64,000 nucleotides of DNA, from the NCBI RefSeq assembly GCF_014654615.1, contig NZ_BNBB01000001.1, positions 488,949-552,948 on the forward strand. The letters are read 5' to 3'. Each line of letters opens with the position of its first letter. Position 1 is the first letter of the stretch. This document shows positions 55,738-64,000 of this stretch, piece after piece. Source of the stretch: Streptosporangium violaceochromogenes. GTDB taxonomy: Bacteria > Actinomycetota > Actinomycetes > Streptosporangiales > Streptosporangiaceae. The notes beneath the pieces are model-generated. The model saw nothing but the letters and a program-made list of their open reading frames with translations, was not told the DNA's origin and did no database searches. The position numbers were made by a program, and so were the translations under genes.

Positions 55738-55789
55738 GGCCGAAAGCCTGTGGTCCGCCGCGTCACCGGCGGCTCACAGGCTTTCGGCC
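55738..55789 (-). terminator. Very strong hairpin after the sigma-factor gene
   Basis: GGCCGAAAGCCTGTG (55738-55752) and CACAGGCTTTCGGCC (55775-55789) form a perfect 15-base stem. The loop contains a further CCGCCG/CGGCGG stem. It lies 32 bases past the stop of the sigma factor. Confidence 0.85.
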
Positions 55790-55821
55790 TCGCACGCTAT
55801 GTCCGGGTAGTCTCCTTCGCC

Positions 55822-56970
55822 TCAGTCCAGGTAGTCACGGAGCATCTGCGCCCGGGTCGGGTGGCGCAGCTTGGCCAGTGTCTTGGACTCGATCTGCCGG
55901 ATGCGCTCACGGGTCACCCCGAACTCCCTGCCGACCTCCTCCAGCGTCCGGGGATGCCCGTCCGCCAGGCCGAAGCGCAGCTGGATGATGCGCTGCTCGC
56001 GCTCCGACAGCGTCGCGAGGATGTCGTCGAGCTGGTCCTGCAGCATGATGAAGGCCGCGGCCTCCATCGGCACCACGGCGTCGGCGTCCTCGATGAAGTC
56101 GCCGAGGTCGGAGTCCTCCTCCCCGATGGGCGACTGGAGCGAGACGGGTTCCTGGGCGATGCGCTGGATCTCGATCACCCGGTCGATCGGGAGATCCATC
56201 TCCAGGGCGATCTCCTCGGGAGCGGGTTCGCGGCCGAGGTCCTGATGAAGCTGGCGCTGCACCCGCACCAGCTTGTTGATCGTCTCGACCATGTGCACCG
56301 GAATGCGAATGGTGCGCGCCTGGTCGGCGATGGCCCGGGTGATCGCCTGGCGAATCCACCACGTGGCGTACGTGGAGAACTTGTATCCCTTGGTGTAGTC
56401 GAATTTCTCAACGGCCCGGATGAGCCCGAGGTTGCCCTCCTGGATGAGATCCAGGAAGAGCATGCCCCTGCCCACATATCTTTTGGCGATCGAGACCACA
56501 AGCCGGAGATTGGCCTCGATCAGGCGTTGCTTGGCCCGCGCCCCCTGCCAGATGAGCTCCTTGAACTCCGGGAAGGCCAGCCGCGAGGCGACGCTGGTGA
56601 GCTTGTCCTCGGCGAACAGGCCGGCTTCGATGCACTTTGCGAGCTCCACCTCCTCCTCCGCGGTGAGCAGGGGCACCCTGCCGATCTCCCGCAGGTAGAT
56701 GCGGACAAGATCGCTGGTTGGGGCCCGTTTACCGACGTCCTCCTCATCGGAACGAGCGGAGTCCTCCTCGCCTTGGGGTTCCAGGACCTCCACTCCGTGT
56801 TCGGCGAGCATGCGGACGACGCGCTCAAGCGCGTCGGACGGCAGCTCGGATTTGTCGAGAGCGGCGGCCACGTCGTCAACCGTGACGCTCCCGCGCTCTC
56901 TTCCTTTCGCGACAAGGTCGGCCACCTGGTCTACCGATGGCGGCCCACTTGGCAGCACCGATGCACCCAC
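55822..56970 (-). CDS. rpoD: Principal-type RNA polymerase sigma factor (RpoD/HrdB)
   Basis: 382 residues with regions 1.2 to 4.2. Region 1.2 is [20 protein letters not shown] and region 2 is [40 protein letters not shown] and [20 protein letters not shown]. Region 3 is [11 protein letters not shown] and region 4.2 is [20 protein letters not shown]. It directs transcription of housekeeping promoters. GTG 56970 is the apparent start, with no strong ribosome site. It follows dnaG on the same strand, the classic macromolecular-synthesis arrangement. The gap 56971-57110 is AT-rich and may carry its own promoter. Confidence 0.92.
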   Translation of the reverse strand: MGASVLPSGPPSVDQVADLVAKGRERGSVTVDDVAAALDKSELPSDALERVVRMLAEHGVEVLEPQGEEDSARSDEEDVGKRAPTSDLVRIYLREIGRVPLLTAEEEVELAKCIEAGLFAEDKLTSVASRLAFPEFKELIWQGARAKQRLIEANLRLVVSIAKRYVGRGMLFLDLIQEGNLGLIRAVEKFDYTKGYKFSTYATWWIRQAITRAIADQARTIRIPVHMVETINKLVRVQRQLHQDLGREPAPEEIALEMDLPIDRVIEIQRIAQEPVSLQSPIGEEDSDLGDFIEDADAVVPMEAAAFIMLQDQLDDILATLSEREQRIIQLRFGLADGHPRTLEEVGREFGVTRERIRQIESKTLAKLRHPTRAQMLRDYLD

Positions 56971-57110
56971 GGGAGACAGTCTGCTGTATTGGGTCCTCTA
57001 AATGGCAGACCTATTTTTGTCACTGAAGGTAAGGCCGCGATCATTATCGAACCGAGACCTTATTGGGGTTTGGCCGAATCAATGACTGGAAATCAAGGCC
57101 AATTACGTGG

Positions 57111-58964
57111 TCAGCTTCCGGTCGCGCGTTCCCGCAGCCCCCGCCGCCGCTGCTCCAGTGCCACCAGCTCGGCGAACAGCCGGTTGTAGTCCTGCTGCTC
57201 CTCGACGGGGTTGGTCCGCTGCATCCGTGACTTGAGGCGTTCGATCGCCCGGGTCACCGAGATCAGCTCCAGCGCGGCCAGCATGGCGGAGGCGTATCTC
57301 TCCTCGTCGGCGAGGTCGGCGCGGAGCGCCTCCACCGCGAACCGGGTGACCAGCCCGCGCAGGGACTCGTCGGGCACCCCGCCGAGCAGGAGGTCCACCC
57401 ATGGGCGTCCCCCGGCTCCGGCCGCGGCCGTACCGCCGGCGTCCAGGATCAGCTTGTGCAGGGCGGAGTGCTCGGGCAGCGTGAACGCCTCCGGCTCGAT
57501 CGCCTCGAAGCGCGGGCCGAGCAGCGCGGGCCGCTGTACGGCCAGCTTCAGCACCTCGGCCTCGGTCCGTACCCCGGGGTCGAGGAGCTCCGCGACCTTG
57601 CGGGGACCGGCGGGACGGCTCGCGGCGCGCGCCGGGGCGGCGGAGATCTCGGCGATCCGGTTCATGACGAAGCGCTCGTTGTTGAACCCCAGCCAGCGGT
57701 CGAGGTCGACGGCGTAGAGCTGGCGCAGGGCCTTGTCCTTGATGGCCGCCACGATCGGCGCGGCGGCGTCGAGGGCCGACAGGCGGCCCTCGTTGGTGCT
57801 CGGGTCGTAGCGGGAGATGACACTGCGGATCGCGAACGCGAACAGCGGCTCCCGGCCGGCGATCAGGTCGCGAACGGCGGCCTCGCCGCGCGTGACGCGC
57901 AGGTCGCAGGGGTCGAGCCCCTCGGGCTGCACGGCCACGAAGGTCTGGGTGACGAACTTCTCCTCGTCGGCGAAGGCGCGCAGCGCCGCCTTCTGCCCGG
58001 CCGCGTCGCCGTCGAAGGTGAAGACGACCTCCCCCCGCGACCCCGACTGGTCGAACAGCAGGCGCCGCAGCACCTTGATGTGCTCCTGGCCGAAGGCGGT
58101 GCCGCAGGTGGCCACGGCCGTCGGCACCCCCGCAAGGTGACAGGCCATCACGTCGGTGTAGCCCTCGACGATCACCGCCTGGGAGCGCCGGGAGATCTCG
58201 CGCTTGGCAAGGTCCACGCCGTAGAGGACCTCGCTCTTCTTGTAGATCGGGCTTTCGGGGGTGTTGAGGTATTTGGGCCCGTCTTCATCCTCGTTCAGCT
58301 TTCGCGCGCCGAAACCGATCACATCGCCGGTGATATCGCGGATCGGCCAGACGAGCCGCCCCCGGAAGCGGTCGATCGGGCCCCGCCGCCCCTCCTTGGC
58401 CAGGCCCCCTCTGATCAGCTCGGCGGAGGTGAAGCCCCGGGCCATCAGGTGCCGGGAGAGCGCCTCCCACTCGGCGGGGGCGTAGCCCACCCCGAACCGC
58501 TCGGCGTCGACCCTCTCGAAGCCGCGCCCGGAGAGGAACTCGCGTCCGGGCGCGGCGTCCGGCCCGGCCAGTCTCGACGCGTAGAACTCGGCCGCGGCCC
58601 TGTGGGCCTCGACCAGCCGGCTGCGCTCGCCCTGCTCACGCCCGGGGACGTATCCCCCCTGCTCGTAGCGGAGCTGGATGCCCGCCCGGTTGGCCAGCCT
58701 CTCGACGGCCTCGGCGAACGACAGGTGCTCCAGCCTGCGGACGAAGGTGATGACGTCGCCGCCCTCGGCGCACCCGAAGCAGTACCAGTAGCCACGGGTG
58801 GGGGTGACGTTGAAGGACGGGCTCTTCTCGTCGTGGAAGGGGCAGAGCCCCTTCAGGTTGCCGCCGCCCGCGTTACGGAGCTGGATGTGCTCACCCACGA
58901 TGTCCGCGATCGGCGAGCGCTCCCGCACGAGCGCGATGTCCTCGTCACTGATCCGGCCTGCCAC
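57111..58964 (-). CDS. dnaG: DNA primase
   Basis: 617 residues. The N-terminal zinc finger is LCPFHDEKSPSF ... YYCFGCAEGGDVITF-like (CPFHDE and CFGC are visible). The TOPRIM core contains VIVEGYTDVMACHLAGV and VVFTFDGDAAGQKAALRAF, preceded by RLVWPIRDITGDVIGFGAR. The C-terminal helicase-binding domain is helical. It makes RNA primers for replication. GTG 58964 is the start. It lies just upstream of the sigma-factor gene. Confidence 0.95.
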   Translation of the reverse strand: MAGRISDEDIALVRERSPIADIVGEHIQLRNAGGGNLKGLCPFHDEKSPSFNVTPTRGYWYCFGCAEGGDVITFVRRLEHLSFAEAVERLANRAGIQLRYEQGGYVPGREQGERSRLVEAHRAAAEFYASRLAGPDAAPGREFLSGRGFERVDAERFGVGYAPAEWEALSRHLMARGFTSAELIRGGLAKEGRRGPIDRFRGRLVWPIRDITGDVIGFGARKLNEDEDGPKYLNTPESPIYKKSEVLYGVDLAKREISRRSQAVIVEGYTDVMACHLAGVPTAVATCGTAFGQEHIKVLRRLLFDQSGSRGEVVFTFDGDAAGQKAALRAFADEEKFVTQTFVAVQPEGLDPCDLRVTRGEAAVRDLIAGREPLFAFAIRSVISRYDPSTNEGRLSALDAAAPIVAAIKDKALRQLYAVDLDRWLGFNNERFVMNRIAEISAAPARAASRPAGPRKVAELLDPGVRTEAEVLKLAVQRPALLGPRFEAIEPEAFTLPEHSALHKLILDAGGTAAAGAGGRPWVDLLLGGVPDESLRGLVTRFAVEALRADLADEERYASAMLAALELISVTRAIERLKSRMQRTNPVEEQQDYNRLFAELVALEQRRRGLRERATGS

Positions 58965-59100
58965 GCCGTGAGTCTAGTGGGGGCCTCCGACAGCGCGGAG
59001 CCGATGCCCCGGCCGACTTTCCCGAACAGGTCATCACCAATCGGAAGGTCGGTTACAAAGGTAAAGGCTGATTCTCGATAACGTTACGCGGGTGGAGAGC

Positions 59101-59955
59101 ATGCGATCGCGGCACATAGCACGATTGACGATCGTGGCGGGCGCTGTGCTCGCCGCCGGGGCCTGCGCGTCGCCGGGCGGGGTGGCGGGCATCAGCACCC
59201 GGCCGCCCGTGCCCACCGCGGAGGCGGTCGCCGCCGTACCGGGGGCGCCCACCGCGACGATCCCGGCCCCGACGCCGCCCGCGACGTCGATGCCGCAGGT
59301 GGTCGTCTCCCGCCCGCCGGGCGACGAACCGGTGCGGGTGCCGCCCCCCAGACTCTCGAAGTTCACCTACGCCTTTCCGGTGAAGGACTGCAGGACGACC
59401 TACGAGAGCAGGCTGCTCGTGCTGCCCAAGACCACGATCTGGGCGAACAGGGGGTGCGCGTTCGTCGCGCCCGTCGGCGGCGTGGTCGACGAGGTGAACA
59501 GCAAGAACCGCTGGAAGCCCTCCACCGACCGGGGCCCCGACCGGGAGGGCCGTTTCGTCAGCCTGATCGGCGACGACGGTGTGCGCTACCTCGGCGGCCA
59601 CCTGGACACGGTCAGCCCGGGGATCAGGCCCGGGGCGCGCGTCACCGGCGGCCAGGTCCTCGGCCGGGTGGGCAACTCGGGCAACGCCCGCTCCACCGCC
59701 AGCAACCTCTACTTCGCGATCTCCTGGAAGACCGACCCCTCCCTGTGGTGGGTACGGCGGGGCATGGTCAAACCGTGGGACTACCTGGACGCCTGGCGCG
59801 ACGGCAACCGCAGCCTGTCCCCCGCCGAGGAGACGCGGGCCGTGATGAAACGGACGGGGGCCGCCCCCGCGTGCGCGACGCTGTGCGTGTCCAAGCCCGT
59901 CCCGGCTCCCAAGCCCACCAGGGCGCCGGACCAGAAGATCCCCCTGGGCGGCTGA
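59101..59955 (+). CDS. Lipoprotein with degenerate LytM (M23) domain
   Basis: 284 residues. Lipobox VLAAGAC near residue 22, then a Pro/Thr-rich linker and a C-terminal LytM-like domain: APVGGVVDEVN, RFVSLIGDDG, YLGGHLDTVSPGIRPGARVT and VTGGQVLGRVGNSGNARSTA. The zinc ligands of active M23 peptidases are missing: the H-x3-D site reads NRGCAF and the H-x-H site reads NLYF. It is therefore probably an activator or binding protein for cell-wall hydrolases, like EnvC/NlpD. GTG 59092 is an alternative start. Confidence 0.78.
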   Translation: MRSRHIARLTIVAGAVLAAGACASPGGVAGISTRPPVPTAEAVAAVPGAPTATIPAPTPPATSMPQVVVSRPPGDEPVRVPPPRLSKFTYAFPVKDCRTTYESRLLVLPKTTIWANRGCAFVAPVGGVVDEVNSKNRWKPSTDRGPDREGRFVSLIGDDGVRYLGGHLDTVSPGIRPGARVTGGQVLGRVGNSGNARSTASNLYFAISWKTDPSLWWVRRGMVKPWDYLDAWRDGNRSLSPAEETRAVMKRTGAAPACATLCVSKPVPAPKPTRAPDQKIPLGG

Positions 59956-60216
59956 CCTCCTCTCCGCCCGTCCGGGGGCGCGCCGTTCGGAATCCCGTGA
60001 CGTTTTCATGGATGTCCCCGGAACTTGCGGCATGTGCGGTCCGGGTAGGTAGCCGACGAGTGCCCGCGCCGCCACGGACGTCCGGCCGGCATCCCGGCGC
60101 ACCGGTGCTCCTTCCAGCGTGCCGGCGGAAAGTGTCGCCGTGCCCGGCGGGTCGCCGTTCGGACCCGTGAGATCCGGCCCGGCCCACACCGGTTCTCACA
60201 GCGGACAGGAGATGCC

Positions 60217-61625
60217 ATGGCCCTGCACAAGGTCACCGCGAAGGACGTCCCGGAGTACGGCGACCTGTACGCGTTGCCGCTGAGCGAGAAGGTGCTGCCG
60301 AAGTACGAGATCCCGCCCGGCCCGAGCGACCCGGAGACGGTCTACCAGCTCATCCGCGCCGAGCTGCTGCTGGACGGCAACGCCCGGCAGAACCTGGCGA
60401 CGTTCTGCACCACCTGGAGCGAGGACGAGGTCCATCGCCTGATGGACGAGTGCCTCGGCAAGAACATGATCGACAAGGACGAGTACCCGCAGACCGCGGC
60501 GATCGAGGAGCGGTGTGTCCACATCCTCGCCGGCCTGTGGAACTCACCGTCGGGACACGACACGATGGGGTGCTCCACGACGGGGTCGAGCGAGGCGGCG
60601 ATGCTCGGCGGCCTGGCCCTGAAGTGGCGCTGGCGCGACCGGCGCAGGGCCGAGGGCAAGTCCACCGACCGCCCCAACCTGGTGTGCGGGCCGGTGCAGG
60701 TGTGCTGGGAGAAGTTCGCCCGCTACTTCGACGTCGAGCTGCGGCGGATACCGCTTGAGCCCGGCGCGACCGGCATGCGCCCGCATCAGCTTCGCCAGTA
60801 CGTCGACGAGAACACCATCGGGGTGGTCGCGATCCTCGGCGTCACCTACACCTGCGACTTCGAGCCGGTGGAGGCCATCGCCATGGAGCTGGACGCGATC
60901 CACTCCGACACCGGTCTGGACGTCCCGATCCACGTGGACGCCGCGAGCGGCGGATTCGTCGCCCCGTTCCTGTCGCCCGAGCTGGTGTGGGACTTCCGCC
61001 TGGAGCGGGTGGCCTCCATCAACGCCTCCGGCCACAAGTACGGCCTGGCCCCGCTGGGCGTCGGGTGGGTGGTGTGGCGGCAGGCCGGTCTCCTGCCCCG
61101 GGACCTGATCTTCTACGTCGGTTACCTGGGCGGCGAGATGCCGACCTTCGCGCTGAACTTCTCCCGGCCGGGCGGCGAGGTCGTCGCCCAGTACTACCTG
61201 CTGCTCCGGCTCGGCCGCGAGGGGTACCGCCGGGTCCAGCAGGCATGCGCCGGCACCGCGCGGTTCCTGGCCGGGGAGATCGAGAAGATGGGGCCGTTCA
61301 AGCTCCTCTACGACGGCAGGGGGCCCTGCCCGCCGTCTCCTACACCCTGGCCGATCCCGAGCACGCGGGGTTCACCCTCTACGACCTCACCGAGCAGTTG
61401 CGGACGCGCGGCTGGCAGGTGCCCTCCTACCCGCTGCCGCCCGGCCGGGAGAACACCGTCATCCAGCGCGTGCTGATCCGTCACGGCACCGGCCGCGACG
61501 AGATGGCGCTGCTGGCCGACGACATCCGCCGCTCGCTCAAGCGGCTCGCCGAGGGGGGCGGCGGAGCGCCCCGCACGCCCGGCTTCCACCACACCGCCTA
61601 CGGCGGCGAGCGCCGCGACGGGTGA
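60217..61625 (+). pseudogene. gadB: Glutamate decarboxylase, frameshifted
   Basis: The first 367 codons are a normal PLP-dependent glutamate decarboxylase: an N-terminal LPKYEIPPGPSDPETVYQLI, GCSTTGSSEAAMLGGLALKW, HVDAASGGFVAPF, and INASGHKYGLAPLGVGW with the PLP-binding lysine. At the G5 run 61319-61323 the frame changes. One extra G restores ALPAVSYTLADPEHAGFTLY through to a stop at 61625, giving 469 residues, close to E. coli GadB. As written, the protein ends at 61476 with an unrelated tail and lacks the C-terminal domain. This is a real mutation or a homopolymer error. GadB uses up a proton by turning glutamate into GABA. Confidence 0.85.
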
Positions 61626-61712
61626 GCGCCGCCGGCGCCACCCCGGCCGCCGGACACGGCACGGGCGGCACCGGCCCCGGCCGCGTCCCGGCTCTCAAGG
61701 GAGGGGCACACC

Positions 61713-62633
61713 ATGTCCAAGATCAACTATCGGAACGTCGTCGCGCAGGTCATGACCGCCGTACGGCCGCACATCGGCGCGGGGAAGGTGGCCGACTACA
61801 TCCCCGGCCTCGGTGAGGTGGACCCCGGCCGGTTCGGGTTCGCGGTGGCCACGGTCGACGGCGAGGTTCACGGAGGCGGGGAGTCCGCGACGCCGTTCGC
61901 GATAGAGAGCATCTCCAAGCTGTTCGCCCTGGCGCTCGTGCTCCACCACGACGACCGGGCGATCTGGAAACGGGTGGGCCGGGAGCCGACCGGGGACCCG
62001 TTCAACTCGCTGATCCCGCTGCAACTCTCCAGAGGCATCCCGGGAAACCCGTTCGTCAACCCCGGCGCCATCGTGGTCACCGACCAGCTTCTCAGCGACA
62101 CGGGGGACGCCTACGGGGCGATCCGCGAGCTGCTGAGGGCCGAGACCGGCAACCCTCAGCTCCACGTGGACGCGGTCACCGCGCACTCCGAGGAGACCAC
62201 CGGCAATCGAGACCGGTCGCTGGCCTACCTGGTGGCCGACTTCGGCAACATGATCAACCCGGTCCACGAGACGCTCGACCACTACTTCCGCCAGTGCTCC
62301 ATCATGATCAGCTGTGAGGAGCTGGCCCGGGCCGCGCTGTTCCAGGCCCGTCACGGCGTGCGCGCGGACGGCTCCTACCTGATCTCGGCGGAGGACGCCC
62401 GGGGCGTCAACGCGCTCGTGCTCACCTGCGGTACCTACAACGAGGCCGGCGACTTCGCCTACCGCGTGGGCCTGCCCTGCAAGAGCGGGGTCAGCGGCGG
62501 CATCCTGACCATCGTCCCCGGCCGGTGCACCGCCGTGGGGTGGGGGCCGGGGGTGAACGAGAAGGGCAACTCGGTGTCGGCCGCCGTCGCCCTGCGGGCG
62601 TTCGGCAGGCTGACCGGCCTGTCGCTCTTCTGA
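61713..62633 (+). CDS. glsA: Glutaminase (Ser-dependent)
   Basis: 306 residues. The S-x-x-K nucleophile motif is FAIESISKLFALAL, with later NPGAIVV, ENxx-like and the tyrosine/serine region KSGVSGGILTIVPGR. It converts glutamine to glutamate plus ammonia, which both feeds the decarboxylase and neutralises acid. AAGGGAGGGG precedes ATG 61713. It lies between gadB and the antiporter, as in glutamine-dependent acid-resistance clusters. Confidence 0.92.
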   Translation: MSKINYRNVVAQVMTAVRPHIGAGKVADYIPGLGEVDPGRFGFAVATVDGEVHGGGESATPFAIESISKLFALALVLHHDDRAIWKRVGREPTGDPFNSLIPLQLSRGIPGNPFVNPGAIVVTDQLLSDTGDAYGAIRELLRAETGNPQLHVDAVTAHSEETTGNRDRSLAYLVADFGNMINPVHETLDHYFRQCSIMISCEELARAALFQARHGVRADGSYLISAEDARGVNALVLTCGTYNEAGDFAYRVGLPCKSGVSGGILTIVPGRCTAVGWGPGVNEKGNSVSAAVALRAFGRLTGLSLF

Positions 62634-62798
62634 CACGGCGCCCCGGCCGTGCTCCTCACGCCCCGCACGACCCCCGCGGCCCACACGGGCCCCGGGCACG
62701 GCCCTCGCCGGCCCTCCCCGCCCGCGGGTGACCCCCCGTCCTCCCATCCGTCCTCACGTACTCAGTCGTCTCCACTCAGGTGATCGGGGGAGCCAGCG

Positions 62799-63941
62799 AT
62801 GGCCCATTCCAAACGAGCGAGACAGCGGGGAACCAGGCGCCGTCTGACGGTCTCCACCCTCGGGGTGATGACCGCGGCCTCCATCGTCACCAGCCTGCGC
62901 GGGCTCTCCCTGATGGCCAAGGAAGAACTGACGATGTTCGTCTACATCGGGTTCTCCACCTTCCTGTTCCTCATCCCGGCGGGGCTGGTCGCCGCCGAAC
63001 TCGGTGGCGCTTTCGGCGAAAGGGCGGGCGGTCTGTACGTCTGGGTCGCCGAGGCGTTCAACAGGCCCGCCGGATTCGTCGCGATGTTCCTGTCGTGGGT
63101 GCAGAACATCGTCTGGTATCCGGCGGGCCTCAGCTTCGCGTCGGCCGCTGCCGCGTTCGCCGTCGGCAGGCCCCGCCTGGCCGGCGACCACGTCTACGTC
63201 GGCCTGTTCATCATCATCGCCTTCTGGCTGTGCACCCTCGCCGCCCTGGTCGGCAACCGGTTCGCGGGAGGCGTCACCAAATACGGCTTCCTCCTCGGCA
63301 CCGTGATCCCGGGGCTGATCCTGCTGGCGGGCTTCCTGGCCTGGCTGCTCTCCGACCAGACGATCGGCTGGAGCGAGGCGACCAGCCCCGCCGTCGCCGT
63401 CGCGGAGGACGGTCACGCCCACCCCCGCTGGTTCCCCTATCTGACCGGCCTATCGGGACTGTCCTTTCTGGCGGGCATCCTGCTCAACTTCGCCGGGGTG
63501 GAGTCGCAGGCCGTCCACGCGATGGACCTGAGGAATCCCAGGAGCGGCTACCCCATGGTGATCGCGATCGCCGCGCTGCTGTCGTTCGGGATCTTCACCC
63601 TCGGCTCGCTGACAATCGCGGGAATCCTCCCCTACAGAGAGATCAACATCGAAAGCGGCGTGTTCGACGCCTTCGACCGGCTCTCGGTCACCCTGCTGCA
63701 CACCTCATGGCCGGTGCGGCTGATCAGCGTCCTGATCTGCTACGGCGCGCTGGGCGGCGTCCTGGCCTGGATCATCGGCCCCAGCAGGGGTCTGCTCGCC
63801 ACCGCCCGCGACGGCCTGCTGCCGCCGTTCATGCAGAAGACCAACAGGAACGGGGTGCAGATCAACATCCTGGTCATCCAGGGGGTGATCGTCGCCGTCA
63901 TCGCCTCGATCTATCTTTTCTTGACATCCTCCCCCGCCTGA
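62799..63941 (+). pseudogene. GadC-like amino acid antiporter, truncated by an IS end
   Basis: APC-family transporter: LTVSTLGVMTAASIVTSLRG (helix 1, with the unwound substrate region), FLIPAGLVAAELGGAFGERA, GGLYVWVAEAFNRPAGF, and about ten helices. It resembles the glutamate:GABA antiporter. The frame is cut near 63922 where an IS200/IS605-type end begins. Only four IS-encoded residues (SSPA) follow before a stop, so about 100 C-terminal residues and two helices are lost. Context with gadB and glsA supports the GABA antiporter assignment. Confidence 0.82.
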
Positions 63942-64000
63942 AGGCGGGGGATTCCTGCGGTCACCCGCAGGGTTTCCTGCTTCACCGCCGGCCGCCCGCC
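63926..64000. mobile_element. End of an IS200/IS605-type element, continuing beyond the window
   Basis: After TTGAC (63921-63925) comes a CCCCCGCC-TGAA-GGCGGGGG hairpin (63931-63950) and a second one, CCTGCGG-TCAC-CCGCAGG (63954-63971). Subterminal hairpins without terminal inverted repeats, behind a short fixed target, are typical of this family. No transposase gene lies in the window. Confidence 0.75.

Noticed and set aside
55693..57189. Long plus-strand open frame opposite the sigma factor
   Set aside because: It is a shadow of the rpoD gene, whose regions 2 to 4 are unmistakable on the other strand.
1..64000. CRISPR arrays and rRNA genes
   Set aside because: No regularly spaced repeats with unique spacers and no rRNA-like sequence were seen. 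The repeat clusters in the AICE are short, irregular and in mixed orientation.

Overview
The window is high-GC, actinomycete-type DNA. Strong AGGAGG-type ribosome sites, GTG/TTG starts, ATGA start/stop overlaps, F420 enzymes, a WhiB protein, DUF397 and an actinomycete integrative element (AICE) together suggest a filamentous actinomycete, perhaps of the Streptosporangiales. The family placement is inference; the sequence contains no rRNA.

Layout. 1-12.1 kb is ordinary chromosome: a truncated polysaccharide deacetylase, an MGDG-synthase-like glycosyltransferase, a pair of DMT-type membrane proteins with a MarR regulator, a LolD/FtsX-type ABC exporter whose permease carries a frameshift, three small secreted or hypothetical proteins, an OafA-like acyltransferase, a cobalamin riboswitch driving bluB, and a Rieske oxygenase. 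12.4-28.3 kb is a catabolic and uptake island under a GntR/HutC-type regulator (18060-18812). It encodes a TauABC-like importer split over two transcription units, an F420-dependent LLM oxidoreductase with its own F420:NADP reductase, an opine-dehydrogenase-family enzyme, two metal-dependent amidohydrolases (one 8-oxoguanine-deaminase-like), an SDR, a 2-hydroxyacid dehydrogenase, an IlvD/Edd dehydratase, an aldehyde dehydrogenase, and the decayed remains of an acetaldehyde dehydrogenase / 4-hydroxy-2-oxovalerate aldolase pair. Seven copies of a TCAGACA-core motif lie at the promoters or first codons of these units and probably form one regulon. The substrate is unknown; a nitrogen-containing (hetero)cycle is the best guess.

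28431-48712 is a complete AICE, about 20.3 kb, integrated in a tRNA-Met gene. It is bounded by a 45-bp direct repeat (28431-28475 and 48668-48712). It carries xis/int, a DUF3631 helicase-like protein and a SLOG-primase/polymerase fusion for replication, a TraB/FtsK translocase and Spd-like membrane proteins for conjugal spread, a KorSA-like GntR repressor with a perfect palindromic operator, a WhiB protein and a chain of tiny coupled genes. Cargo at the attL side includes an SRA-like domain/nuclease fusion (probable modification-dependent restriction), a DUF488 pair and a tandem of Nudix-like proteins, one with an XRE domain. Three dense cis-repeat clusters lie in the element: GATCG in the spd-like gene, GGGTCACAC at the 3' end of traB, and GGTACGGCT at the 3' end of the DUF3631 gene. 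The last two are good candidates for transfer and replication origins.

48.7-64 kb returns to chromosome: galK, DUF402, tRNA-Asn, a GH63-like hydrolase, an EfeO-like lipoprotein, the principal-type sigma factor and dnaG, a LytM-domain lipoprotein lacking its zinc ligands, and a glutamate-dependent acid-resistance set (gadB, glsA, gadC-like). In that set gadB has a one-base frameshift and the antiporter is cut by the end of an IS200/IS605-type element that runs off the window. All calls come from reading the sequence; no database search was run.
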